Positions 46,791-55,959 of a stretch of DNA of 64,000 bases are shown here, piece after piece. Every line of letters starts with the position of its first letter. The first letter of the stretch is position 1. The notes beneath the pieces were generated by a model. That model did no database searches. It had not been told where the DNA came from and was given only the letters and a program-made list of their open reading frames with translations. The DNA is from an uncultured Algibacter sp. (GTDB taxonomy: Bacteria; Bacteroidota; Bacteroidia; Flavobacteriales; Flavobacteriaceae): NCBI GenBank assembly GCA_947499935.1, contig CANMQH010000003.1, forward strand, positions 1 through 64,000. Reading direction: 5' to 3'. Position numbers and translations under genes: made by a program.

Positions 46791-46980
46791 ACTGCCTACA
46801 TTGGTTATTATTTTTGATAAACTCAACGTTAATTCTTTAAAAAGGGTGAGTTTAAGTTGTAAAAGCATGCTGCACTTATTAATTTATTTTAATATTTAGC
46901 AGACCCTTGATCAGCTTGTTAGCCCTAAACTTGTTTTTAAGGAGTTTATACAAAACTGTATACTAGTGTAGGCTTTTTTA
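46791..46980 (+). ncRNA. ssrS: Probable 6S RNA
   Basis: A stretch of about 185 nt with no gene that folds into one long irregular rod. GCCTACAT (46794-46801) pairs with GTGTAGGC (46966-46973). ATAAACTC (46817-46824) pairs with GAGTTTAT (46942-46949). TTTAAAAA (46836-46843) pairs with TTTTTAAG (46934-46941). A terminal hairpin with CTGC/GCAG lies around 46870-46912. A T-run follows the closing stem. Length, nested stems and internal loops fit 6S RNA, which mimics an open promoter and binds RNA polymerase. Position after zapA parallels zapA-ssrS in gammaproteobacteria. Confidence 0.72.
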
Positions 46981-47006
46981 TATACATTAATCAACTAAAA
47001 TCAATA

Positions 47007-48581
47007 ATGGATAACTCAATTATATTTGGAATAAGTGGTGTTATTTTAGGGCTATTAATTGGCTTTATTATAGCAAAAATGCTTGAAAAAAATAATGCTT
47101 CTAAGCTTATAAAAGACGCTAAAAAAACTGCCGCATTAACACTTAAACAAGCCAAGTCTGAAGGTGAAAGCCTTAAAAAAGATAAGCTTTTACAAGCCAA
47201 AGAAAAGTTTTTGGAACTTAAGGCAGAACACGAGAAAGTTATATTATCTCGTGATAAAAAAATGGCTGAGTCCGAAAAACGTACAAGAGATAAGGAGTCT
47301 CAAATTTCTAATGAGCTTTCTAAAGGTAAAAAGCTTAATGAAAGCCTTGAAATTAAAATTAAAGATTACAATCATAGATTAGATGTTGTTGAGAAAAAAC
47401 AGCATGAAATAGACAGACTTCACAAAAATCAAGTACAGCAATTAGAGGTTATTTCTAGTCTTTCTGCAGAAGAAGCTAAAGAACAATTAGTAGAATCGTT
47501 AAAAGGTGAAGCTAAGAATGATGCTATGGCTTACATTCAAAGTGCAACAGAAGAGGCTAAACTTACAGCCGAACAAGATGCAAAAAAGATTATTATTAAT
47601 ACCATACAGCGTATAGGTACAGAAGAAGCAGTAGATAACTGTGTGTCTGTATTTAATATAGAATCTGATGATGTTAAAGGCCGTATTATTGGTCGAGAAG
47701 GACGAAATATTCGTGCCATTGAAGCAGCAACAGGTGTAGAGATTATAGTAGACGATACACCCGAAGCTATCATCTTATCTTGTTTTGACTCTGTTAGAAG
47801 AGAAGTAGCTCGTTTATCTCTGCACAAATTAGTAACCGATGGAAGAATACATCCTGCACGTATAGAAGAGATTGTTAAAAAAACACAAAAACAAATAGAG
47901 CAAGAAATTATAGAGGTTGGTAAACGTACCGTTATAGATTTAGGAATTCATAATTTACATCCTGAACTTATTAAAATGGTAGGTCGTATGAAATATAGAT
48001 CATCATACGGGCAAAACTTATTGCAACACTCTAGAGAAGTGGCTAAGCTTTGTGGCGTTATGGCCGCAGAATTAGGTTTAAATCCAAAATTCGCAAAACG
48101 AGCAGGTTTATTACATGATATAGGTAAAGTGCCAGATGCCGAAGCCGATATGGAAACACCACATGCTATTTTAGGTATGCAGTGGGCTGAAAAATATGGA
48201 GAGAAAGAAGATGTTTGTAATGCTATTGGAGCTCACCACGATGAAATAGAAATGAAATCTTTATTGTCTCCAATAATTCAAGTTTGTGATGCTATTTCTG
48301 GAGCAAGGCCAGGAGCACGTAGACAAGTATTAGATAGTTACATACAACGTTTAAAAGATTTAGAAGATATTGCTTTTGGTTTTACAGGTGTAAAAAAGGC
48401 ATATGCTATTCAAGCAGGTAGAGAATTACGTGTTATTGTAGAGAGCGAAAAAGTAGACGACCAAAAAGCTGCAGATTTGTCATTTAGTATTTCTCAAAAA
48501 GTACAAACAGATATGACATATCCTGGGCAAGTTAAAGTTACTGTAATTAGAGAAACACGAGCTGTTAATATTGCTAAATAA
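47007..48581 (+). CDS. rny: Ribonuclease Y
   Basis: Membrane-anchored endoribonuclease that starts mRNA decay. The 524-residue protein has one N-terminal membrane helix (about residues 4-24), a long Lys/Glu-rich coiled coil to about 190, a KH domain ([21 protein letters not shown] near 225) and an HD domain ([16 protein letters not shown] near 335, [11 protein letters not shown] near 368, IGAHHDE near 408). All HD metal ligands are present. Own terminator downstream. Confidence 0.96.
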   Translation: MDNSIIFGISGVILGLLIGFIIAKMLEKNNASKLIKDAKKTAALTLKQAKSEGESLKKDKLLQAKEKFLELKAEHEKVILSRDKKMAESEKRTRDKESQISNELSKGKKLNESLEIKIKDYNHRLDVVEKKQHEIDRLHKNQVQQLEVISSLSAEEAKEQLVESLKGEAKNDAMAYIQSATEEAKLTAEQDAKKIIINTIQRIGTEEAVDNCVSVFNIESDDVKGRIIGREGRNIRAIEAATGVEIIVDDTPEAIILSCFDSVRREVARLSLHKLVTDGRIHPARIEEIVKKTQKQIEQEIIEVGKRTVIDLGIHNLHPELIKMVGRMKYRSSYGQNLLQHSREVAKLCGVMAAELGLNPKFAKRAGLLHDIGKVPDAEADMETPHAILGMQWAEKYGEKEDVCNAIGAHHDEIEMKSLLSPIIQVCDAISGARPGARRQVLDSYIQRLKDLEDIAFGFTGVKKAYAIQAGRELRVIVESEKVDDQKAADLSFSISQKVQTDMTYPGQVKVTVIRETRAVNIAK

Positions 48582-48626
48582 AACTTTATTTAGAATAATA
48601 ATTTTACTTTAAAATTAGGCATTAAC

Positions 48627-48661
48627 AAAAAGAGTAAGCTAAATAGGCTTACTCTTTTTTA
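48627..48661 (+). terminator. rny terminator
   Basis: Perfect 13-bp stem AAAAAGAGTAAGC (48627-48639) with GCTTACTCTTTTT (48647-48659), 7-nt loop. It is symmetric and can also serve the convergent receptor gene. Confidence 0.93.
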
Positions 48662-48692
48662 TTGAGTTTTGTTCAAGAGCGTTCATACTATG

Positions 48693-50846
48693 CTATAAAT
48701 TATCTAGTTGATTACTTTTTTTATCTTCACTAATAGTCCAAAAGAAACCAACAAAAAAGAATTGATCTGTTGCGGGTTTTAAAGTTCGTCTATTAAAATT
48801 ACCATTACCATCTGGTGTATTGGCATATTGATAACCATTTATATTTTTAAACCCCAAAACATTATTAACCGAGGCATAGAGTATTTTTTGTGGGCTAATT
48901 AAATAAGCCCAATTAACACTTAAACTGTTAAATGCTGTTGTTTTATCATTTAAAAACCCTTGCTTATTAGGATTAGTAAATGTTCGTCCAGATGCAAAGG
49001 CATAACTAAAACCCACTTGGCTACGCCAATCGTTAATCCAATATTTACCTACAATAGATAGGTTATGAGTGTTTGCAAAATTAGGTTGACCCGTTGTGGG
49101 ATAATTTCTAAAATCACGTTTAGTATCCAATAATGAATAGCTTACCCAATAATCAAAATTTTTAATACTTTTACTATCTCTCCAAAAGAAATCTATGCCC
49201 TTTGCAAAACCAAAACCTTCATTGTTATAACGGCTGTTAAAGTTTGCAAACTCAGTATTATATTTCACTAGGTTATTATAATTTTTATAGTAAGCTTCGG
49301 CTCTAAACAATCGTTTGTTTCCGTTATATTGATAATTTAAAATATAATGCGATGTGTTTTCAGCTTTTAAATTTTGATTAAATTTTAAGACATTACTAGA
49401 TGGATTTTGGTAAAATTGACCAAAAGCGAAAGATACTTGGCTTTTTTTAGACGTTTTATAAGCTACAGATAATCTAGGGCTTATTGTAAAGTCTTTAAAG
49501 AGTTCGCTATATTCTCCTCTAATACCTGTTTTAAAAGCTAAATTTTTAGATATAAAAATATCAGACTCAGTAAATACGGCTGCTATATTATTATCATAAT
49601 TCAAGTTTGCATTATCAATATTTTCATTATTGAAATTTTCAGTAAAATTTGTAGAAAAATATTCTGCGCCAAAGTAAAGTTTAAAACGATTGTTTATTTT
49701 GTTTTTAAACTTAAGCTTGGTATGTATAGAGTTTTCTGTATTGTTTATACGGCTATTAATTATATTTAACTTGTTATTGGCACGGGTATAGCTCATGCCC
49801 CCAAACCAAGACCAAGTATCATTAATTTTACTTTTATACGAACTGTTTACATATAAATTGTTATTGTTTAATTTAAAATATGCGCCATCAGGATTATTAA
49901 TATCGTCTTGAATTAGTTCAAAATTAGTACGGTCAAAAGCACCATATAGCTTAAATAACCCAGAGTTTGTTTTTTTTCTAAAAACAGTTTCCCCAGATGC
50001 AGTTTCAAAAGGTTTAATCCAATTATTTCTATTTGAAAATAGCGCATTATAAGGCGCAAGGTTTATATAAGATGCATTAACACTTAATGAACTTTTTTTC
50101 CATTTTTGAGTATTTCCTAGCGTAGCACCAACGCTCATAATACCGATGTCTGTTTTTTCTTGATCGGGCTCATCAATAGTATTTAAAAGTAATACACTAG
50201 ACAAGGCTTGTCCATATTCCGCAGAGTATCCACCAGTAGAAAACGTAATACCATCAAACAAAAAAGGCGAATAGCGACCTCGTGTTGGTGCATTATTGGT
50301 TGTTGGTGTATATGGTGTAAACACTCGAATATCATCTATAAAAATTTGAGTTTCATTGGCATCTCCGCCACGAACAAATAAACGTCCATCTTCGGCAACT
50401 GTTGTTGTTCCTGGTAACGTTTGGAGTGCACCAACAAAATCGCCCAATGCGCTGGCTGTGGTAACGACATCTAATGGTTTTAATACGTTTACTTTACTAT
50501 TATCTCCAGCAGAAAATGTACCTGCAGATAATATCACGGCATCTAAAGTATTAACATCTTCTCGTAATGTAACGGTTATGTTTTTCATATAAGAAACATC
50601 GCCTATCATGGTAAATGTTTCATAAGACAAATAGGAAACCACTAATGTTTGTGTTCCTTTTTTAGCTGTTGTAAACGAAAAATTTCCACTAGCATCTGTT
50701 GTACTTCCATCATAAGTGCCTTCTAAATATATATTGGCTCCAGATACAGGTGTTTTCTTTTGATTGATAACGATACCGCTAATTTGCGTTTGTGCATGTA
50801 TTTGAAATGTTATGTATAATGCTGCAATGGTTAGTAAATACTTCAT
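48693..50846 (-). CDS. TonB-dependent receptor, third
   Basis: A 717-residue outer-membrane receptor. The start is the internal ATG of MKYLLTIAALYITFQIHAQ, which provides the signal peptide; the frame stays open 153 bp upstream but encodes unlikely sequence. A CarboxypepD_reg-like domain covers about 22-105 (ISGIVINQKKTPVSGANIYL), then the plug (LFVRGGDANETQIFIDDIRV, TGGYSAEYGQALSSVL) and the barrel. The extreme C terminus (SEDKKSNQLDNL) is charged and lacks the usual terminal aromatic. No partner lipoprotein is adjacent. Confidence 0.9.
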   Translation of the reverse strand: MKYLLTIAALYITFQIHAQTQISGIVINQKKTPVSGANIYLEGTYDGSTTDASGNFSFTTAKKGTQTLVVSYLSYETFTMIGDVSYMKNITVTLREDVNTLDAVILSAGTFSAGDNSKVNVLKPLDVVTTASALGDFVGALQTLPGTTTVAEDGRLFVRGGDANETQIFIDDIRVFTPYTPTTNNAPTRGRYSPFLFDGITFSTGGYSAEYGQALSSVLLLNTIDEPDQEKTDIGIMSVGATLGNTQKWKKSSLSVNASYINLAPYNALFSNRNNWIKPFETASGETVFRKKTNSGLFKLYGAFDRTNFELIQDDINNPDGAYFKLNNNNLYVNSSYKSKINDTWSWFGGMSYTRANNKLNIINSRINNTENSIHTKLKFKNKINNRFKLYFGAEYFSTNFTENFNNENIDNANLNYDNNIAAVFTESDIFISKNLAFKTGIRGEYSELFKDFTISPRLSVAYKTSKKSQVSFAFGQFYQNPSSNVLKFNQNLKAENTSHYILNYQYNGNKRLFRAEAYYKNYNNLVKYNTEFANFNSRYNNEGFGFAKGIDFFWRDSKSIKNFDYWVSYSLLDTKRDFRNYPTTGQPNFANTHNLSIVGKYWINDWRSQVGFSYAFASGRTFTNPNKQGFLNDKTTAFNSLSVNWAYLISPQKILYASVNNVLGFKNINGYQYANTPDGNGNFNRRTLKPATDQFFFVGFFWTISEDKKSNQLDNL

Positions 50847-50974
50847 TTTAATTTGTTTATTTTTAGTGATGGTACAAATTTGCAGTAAGACATTGTTTTT
50901 TGAAATTCTTAAATGCTGAACTGTAATATATGTATGACGGATTGTTTTGTTGTTTTTAATACATATCACATAAT

Positions 50975-51670
50975 ATGGCAAGTCAAAATTTAAATACAAG
51001 ACCAGAGGATTCTCAAATGTTGATTTCCTATAATCTATTAAGGCGCATTATTGGATGTATAGCTTTTTTGCTACCCATAGTACTTGCTATTGGCGGTATT
51101 TTGTATGGTGGATGCACATCTATTGAAAATTCTATAAGTGATTATTACCATACCGAAATGCGAAATATTTTGGTAGGCACATTATGTGCTGTTGCTATGT
51201 TTATGTTTGCTTATAGAGGACCAAATAAATCGCATAAAATATCTGGAAATGTGGCATGTTTTAGCGCTTTATGTGTTGCTTTTTTTCCTACTGGTATCGA
51301 TACAGTTTCTCAATGTGCTACAAATTGTATGGTTTATAAAAGCTATATAAAAACCATACATTTAATATCAGCGCTATCTTTTTTTGGTATTCTAATTTAT
51401 TTCTCGTTAAAATTGTTTCCATCATCTAAAGATGCTACTGAAATGGTTTGTGAACAAGCAAAAAAAAGAGATACTATATATTACATATCGGGTTATGTTA
51501 TGCTTAGCTGTATTATTTTAATAGCCTTATACCTTCTTTTTGAAGAGCAACTTATTGTTTTTCGAAATTTTAAGCCTGTTTTTGTATTAGAGTTTGTTGC
51601 GTTATGGGCATTTGGCTTGGCTTGGATGGCCAAAGGACAGTTGTTTTTAAAAAACACTGATAATAATTAA
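50975..51670 (+). CDS. Hypothetical multi-pass membrane protein, DUF998-like
   Basis: A 231-residue protein with six hydrophobic segments (about residues 22-45, 62-80, 92-112, 128-148, 165-185, 205-220). The segment IENSISDYYHTEMRNILVG, a loop after the first helix, recurs in DUF998-like proteins, but I am not certain of the family. Several cysteines (GGCTS, SQCATNC) may form disulfides. It is divergent from the third receptor and precedes a sigma factor gene by 114 bp. Confidence 0.68.
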   Translation: MASQNLNTRPEDSQMLISYNLLRRIIGCIAFLLPIVLAIGGILYGGCTSIENSISDYYHTEMRNILVGTLCAVAMFMFAYRGPNKSHKISGNVACFSALCVAFFPTGIDTVSQCATNCMVYKSYIKTIHLISALSFFGILIYFSLKLFPSSKDATEMVCEQAKKRDTIYYISGYVMLSCIILIALYLLFEEQLIVFRNFKPVFVLEFVALWAFGLAWMAKGQLFLKNTDNN

Positions 51671-51784
51671 AATACTTATTATTAGATTGTTATGATATTT
51701 ATGGATTGTTATTTAAAATTATTTTTAAATATACTGTAACATTCAAGTAATTTAAGTTACTTATATATTAACTAAACCATACCA

Positions 51785-52279
51785 TTGAACAAAGAATTAG
51801 AACATAGTTTTGTTGAACTACTGGAAAAGCATCAAAATATTGTGCACAAGGTTTGTCGCTTGTACACCAATAATTATGATGCTCATAACGATTTATTTCA
51901 GGAAATTACCATTCAACTTTGGCGTGCCTATCCTAAATTTAGAGGTGATGCTAAGTTTAGTACTTGGATGTATCGTGTAGGATTAAATACTGCAATTACG
52001 CTCTACAGAAAATCTAAACGGACTATAAATACGCAAGATTTTGAAGGCGTTGCATTTAAAATTAAAGCAGAAGATTATGATAATACACAAGAAGAACAAT
52101 TAAAGGTGTTGTACAAAGCCGTACACCAACTAAACGATATTGAAAAAGCACTTGTGTTTTTATATTTAGAAGACAAAGATTATAGAGAAATTAGTGAAAC
52201 CCTAGGAATAAGTGAAGTCAATGCGCGAGTGAAGATGAATAGAATTAAGACAAAACTTAGAACCATATTAAATCCGTAA
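51785..52279 (+). CDS. ECF-type RNA polymerase sigma factor, second
   Basis: A 164-residue group IV sigma factor: region 2 about residues 8-78 (NDLFQEITIQLWRAYPKFRG, FSTWMYRVGLNTAITLYRK) and region 4 about 105-160 (LNDIEKALVFLYLEDKDYREISETLGISEVNARVKMNRIKTKL). The start is TTG; an in-frame stop at 51773-51775 leaves no ATG. Four bp after its stop begins a membrane protein gene that is probably its regulator. Confidence 0.92.
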   Translation: MNKELEHSFVELLEKHQNIVHKVCRLYTNNYDAHNDLFQEITIQLWRAYPKFRGDAKFSTWMYRVGLNTAITLYRKSKRTINTQDFEGVAFKIKAEDYDNTQEEQLKVLYKAVHQLNDIEKALVFLYLEDKDYREISETLGISEVNARVKMNRIKTKLRTILNP

Positions 52280-52283
52280 GATT

Positions 52284-52913
52284 ATGGATGAGTTAGATTT
52301 ATTAAAAAAAGACTGGAATAAGCAACCAGATAATAGCCATAGATTATCCGTTAACGATATCTATCCCATGTTACATAAAAAATCGTCTTCTATTGTAAAG
52401 ACTTTGTTTTATATAAGCATAGCCGAACTTGTATTTTGGATTTTACTGAATATAATACCTTATTGTTACAGTAATGATTATAGAGAGAAAATGGATTTAG
52501 TGTTCAATAGACATATGATAACTGCCATTACTATTATTAGTTATGCTGTTATTTTACTATTTATTTATCTTCTTTTTAAATCATATAAGTCCATTTCGGT
52601 AACGGATAGTGCTAAAAAATTAATGAAAAGCATTATTAATACTAGAAAAATTATTAAATATTATGTGATTTATAATTTGATAATGGTATTTATTTCTACA
52701 GCATTTGGTATCTTTTATTCAATTAATCATGATCCACAATTTGCAGATTTTTTAAATCATAGTAAAAAGGAAATAATCATTCTTATATTAGTATCTATAG
52801 TCACAGTTGGTGTTTTTATGGCCATTATATGGTTGTTCTATAAACTTATATATGGGTTTCTATTAAAGCGTTTAAACAAAAATTATAAAGAACTTGAAAA
52901 GTTGGAGGTTTAA
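52284..52913 (+). CDS. Membrane protein downstream of the second sigma factor
   Basis: A 209-residue protein: cytoplasmic N-terminal part of about 38 residues (DELDLLKKDWNKQPDNSHRL), then four membrane helices (about 42-62, 80-100, 125-148, 165-185) and a basic/acidic C-terminal tail. The tryptophan-containing N-terminal segment and tight coupling to an ECF sigma gene suggest an anti-sigma-like role. No recognised anti-sigma domain is visible. Confidence 0.7.
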   Translation: MDELDLLKKDWNKQPDNSHRLSVNDIYPMLHKKSSSIVKTLFYISIAELVFWILLNIIPYCYSNDYREKMDLVFNRHMITAITIISYAVILLFIYLLFKSYKSISVTDSAKKLMKSIINTRKIIKYYVIYNLIMVFISTAFGIFYSINHDPQFADFLNHSKKEIIILILVSIVTVGVFMAIIWLFYKLIYGFLLKRLNKNYKELEKLEV

Positions 52914-52925
52914 CATAATGTGCAA

Positions 52926-52946
52926 TTATAATCACTTTGATTATAA
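52926..52946. other. AT-rich hairpin at a convergent gene junction
   Basis: TTATAATCA (52926-52934) pairs perfectly with TGATTATAA (52938-52946) across a 3-nt loop. It lies between the sigma-linked membrane gene and the RluE-like gene and overlaps the latter's last codons. It may weakly terminate the plus-strand transcript, but lacks a T-run. Confidence 0.45.
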
Positions 52947-53531
52947 GAAAGATTCAACTTCAATAATATCGCCAGCATTCATGTCATTAATGTAAATAGG
53001 TCCAATTCTAGCTCTAACTAATCGCAATGTAGGGTAACCAACGGCCGATGTCATTTTACGTACTTGTCTAAATTTACCCTCAGTAAGTGTTATAGATATC
53101 CAAGATGTAGGCCCATGTCTATCATCTCTTATTTTTTGAGACGGTTTTGGTATTTTGGGGACATCATTAATTATTTTAGCAATACAAGGTTTTGTCATGT
53201 ATTTTTTACCATTAAAACCAATTTCTACACCAGCTTTTAGTTGGTTTATAGCATCATTGGTCATGATGCCATCTACTTGGGCATAATATTCTTTCTCAAC
53301 TTTTTTACTATTAATGTAGTTGCTTGTTTTACCGTCTGTAGTAAGTAGGAGTAGACCTTCGGATTTTTCATCAAGACGACCAATAGGCATAATACCTTCG
53401 GGAAAATTACTAAGCTCACCTAAAAACTTCTTAGATTTTTGTTGTTTAGAATTGCTGTAAAACTGACTTAAATATCCAAAGGGTTTATAAATAATAAAAT
53501 GTCTGTGAGTAGTGGTATGGTCAGTGTCCAT
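52941..53531 (-). CDS. rluE: Ribosomal large subunit pseudouridine synthase, RluE/RsuA family
   Basis: A 196-residue RsuA-family enzyme without an S4 domain, as in RluE. It shows YKPFGYLSQF near residue 15, the catalytic aspartate in GRLDEKSEGLLLLT near 58 and EGKFRQVRKMTSAVGYPTLRLVR near 152. RluE modifies 23S rRNA U2457; substrate identity here is by family only. Its start overlaps the topB stop by 11 bp. Confidence 0.88.
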   Translation of the reverse strand: MDTDHTTTHRHFIIYKPFGYLSQFYSNSKQQKSKKFLGELSNFPEGIMPIGRLDEKSEGLLLLTTDGKTSNYINSKKVEKEYYAQVDGIMTNDAINQLKAGVEIGFNGKKYMTKPCIAKIINDVPKIPKPSQKIRDDRHGPTSWISITLTEGKFRQVRKMTSAVGYPTLRLVRARIGPIYINDMNAGDIIEVESFL

Positions 53532-55818
53532 TTAAAATACTATAAACAAGTTCTTTAGTAGGATTTTTTCCATTAATTTTAGCTTTAACCATATCAAATG
53601 TCATTTTAAAATCGCAGCCTGTTTTGTAATGACTACATCCGTAAGCTGTTTTTCCTTTTATAACATGGCCTGTCTTGCATTTAGGACAAGTTAATACATC
53701 TGTTTTAGTGTTTTGAGCCGTTTTGGGCGAAGGCTTTGGTTCTAGTTTTAGTTTAAAATGCTCATCAAATCTTAGAAGACCTTCTTGTGTTCCATTATCG
53801 GTTTTAAAACCTTTTAAATTAACTGTAGAGCCTTTTTTTAATAATCGGATAAATTGCTTTTCCGATATTTTTTTTCCTCCAAAATTAAAGGCGAGAACAA
53901 AATCGCAACCTGATTTATAATCACTGCAACCATAGGCGCTCTTCCCTTTTATAAGCGATGCTTTTTTACATTTAGGACAAAGTTCACTAAGGATTCCAGA
54001 TTGTTTTATAGCTGTAGCCTTTGCGGTTCTGTTTTTTATAACTGTGGCTTGAGATATATTGGCTCGTTTGGTTTCACTACGCACTTCGTATACCAAAGCG
54101 TCTACCATGTGTTTCATGTTTTTTATAAAAGCCCCAGCACTAAAAGTCCCTTTTTCTATATCTTTTAATTGTTTTTCCCAAGAGCCGGTTAATTCTGCCG
54201 ATTTTAATAAATTATTTTGGATGGTATCAATCAATTGAATACCTGTTACTGTTGGTAAAACTTGCTTTTTATTTCGTTTAATATATTTTCTTTTAAAAAG
54301 CGTTTCTATAATATTGGCCCGTGTAGACGGTCTGCCTATACCATTTTCTTTCATTAAATCTCTCAATGCTTCATCATCTACTTGCTTGCCAGCAGTCTCC
54401 ATGGCTCTTAATAATGTAGCTTCTGTATATTGATTAGGTGGTTTTGTTTCTTTTTCTAAAAACGAAGGCTCATGAGTGCCTTTTTCGCCTTTCTCAAAAG
54501 CGGGTAAAATACCAGATTCTTTTTCTTTTGCGTTTGGATTTTCAAAAACAATACGCCAACCTTTTTCTATAATTTCTTTTCCAGTAGTTTTAAATGCAAC
54601 GTTAGCTGCATTACCAATAACGGTGGTATTAGAAACTGTGCAATCATCATAAAAAACGGCTATAAAACGCTTTACAATAATATTGTAAACCTGCTGCTGG
54701 TTGTATTGCAGATTTATTTGAATTCCAGTAGGAATTATAGCATGGTGATCGGTAACTTTTTTATCATTAAAAACCTTGGTAGATTTCTTGATTTTTTTAC
54801 CTAAAAGTGGTTGGGTTAATACAGCGTAATTTGTTAATTTCTGAAGAATACCAGATACTTTAGGATATATATCGTTTGGTAGAAACGTAGTATCTACTCT
54901 TGGATAGGTAACTACTTTTTGTTCGTACAATTTCTGAACAATTTTTAAGGTTTCATCTGCCGAAAATCCAAATTTAGTATTACAATACACTTGTAAACCT
55001 GTTAAATCAAAGAGTTTAGGGGCGTATTCTTTTCCTTTTTTCTTGGTAATAGATTGTATTTCAAAATCACTTTCTTTGACCTTGTTTGCCAAGGCTTCGC
55101 CATCTTCTTTTTTAAGAAAACGACCATCTTCATAACTAAAAAGGGTGTCTCTATAAAGCGTTTGTAATTCCCAATAGGGTTGAGGTTTAAAATTCTCTAT
55201 ATCCTTAAAACGATTAACCACCATAGCTAATGTTGGTGTTTGTACACGCCCAACAGAGAGTACTTGTTTATAACCTCCATGTTTTACAGTATATAACCTT
55301 GTGGCATTCATGCCTAATAACCAATCGCCTATGGCTCTAGAAAAGCCTGCGTAGTATAAATTATCGTAATCTTCAGAAGGTTTTAAGTTTTCAAAGCCTT
55401 CTTTAATAGCCTCGGTAGTTAATGATGAAATCCATAAACGCTGGACTTTGCCTTTGTACTTAGCCTCATTCATAACCCAACGCTGTATAAGTTCACCTTC
55501 TTGCCCAGCATCACCACAATTTATAACAACTTCAGCTTTATCAAATAAGCTTTTTACAATTTTAAATTGTTTCTCAATACCAGAATTCGAGACTACTTTA
55601 GTTTCAAATTTTTCTGGGAGCATGGGTAAATTATTTAAATCCCAGCTTTTCCAATAAGGTTTATAATCATTAGGTTCTTTTAATGTACATAAATGTCCAA
55701 ATGTATAGGTAACAGCATAACCATTGCCTTCGTAATAGCCATCACGTTTTGTGCTTGCTCCTAAAACAGAAGCAATTTCTCGGGCAACACTAGGTTTTTC
55801 GGCAATGCAGACTTTCAA
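53521..55818 (-). CDS. topB: DNA topoisomerase III
   Basis: Type IA topoisomerase of 765 residues. The TOPRIM domain begins at residue 1 (KVCIAEKPSVAREIASVLGA), and the active-site tyrosine is in VVTYPRVDTTFLP near residue 308. GIGRPSTRANIIETLFKRKYI is near 490. Two C-terminal zinc-ribbon-like repeats (CPKC...YGCSxYKxGCDF) are near 620 and 715, used in decatenation. The start codon is TTG: the upstream in-frame stop leaves no ATG before the conserved N terminus. Forms an operon with rluE. Confidence 0.94.
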   Translation of the reverse strand: MKVCIAEKPSVAREIASVLGASTKRDGYYEGNGYAVTYTFGHLCTLKEPNDYKPYWKSWDLNNLPMLPEKFETKVVSNSGIEKQFKIVKSLFDKAEVVINCGDAGQEGELIQRWVMNEAKYKGKVQRLWISSLTTEAIKEGFENLKPSEDYDNLYYAGFSRAIGDWLLGMNATRLYTVKHGGYKQVLSVGRVQTPTLAMVVNRFKDIENFKPQPYWELQTLYRDTLFSYEDGRFLKKEDGEALANKVKESDFEIQSITKKKGKEYAPKLFDLTGLQVYCNTKFGFSADETLKIVQKLYEQKVVTYPRVDTTFLPNDIYPKVSGILQKLTNYAVLTQPLLGKKIKKSTKVFNDKKVTDHHAIIPTGIQINLQYNQQQVYNIIVKRFIAVFYDDCTVSNTTVIGNAANVAFKTTGKEIIEKGWRIVFENPNAKEKESGILPAFEKGEKGTHEPSFLEKETKPPNQYTEATLLRAMETAGKQVDDEALRDLMKENGIGRPSTRANIIETLFKRKYIKRNKKQVLPTVTGIQLIDTIQNNLLKSAELTGSWEKQLKDIEKGTFSAGAFIKNMKHMVDALVYEVRSETKRANISQATVIKNRTAKATAIKQSGILSELCPKCKKASLIKGKSAYGCSDYKSGCDFVLAFNFGGKKISEKQFIRLLKKGSTVNLKGFKTDNGTQEGLLRFDEHFKLKLEPKPSPKTAQNTKTDVLTCPKCKTGHVIKGKTAYGCSHYKTGCDFKMTFDMVKAKINGKNPTKELVYSILNGH

Positions 55819-55959
55819 TGTTATAAACTTGGATGTAAAAATTTAACACTGCAAAATAGAAATTTTGAATAGGATTTTGAAGCGGAGTTATTAAGAGTTA
55901 TTAACGTTTGTGGTATTGCTTAATTTAGAGTGTTTCTTTGGGTATTATTAGATTTTAAA

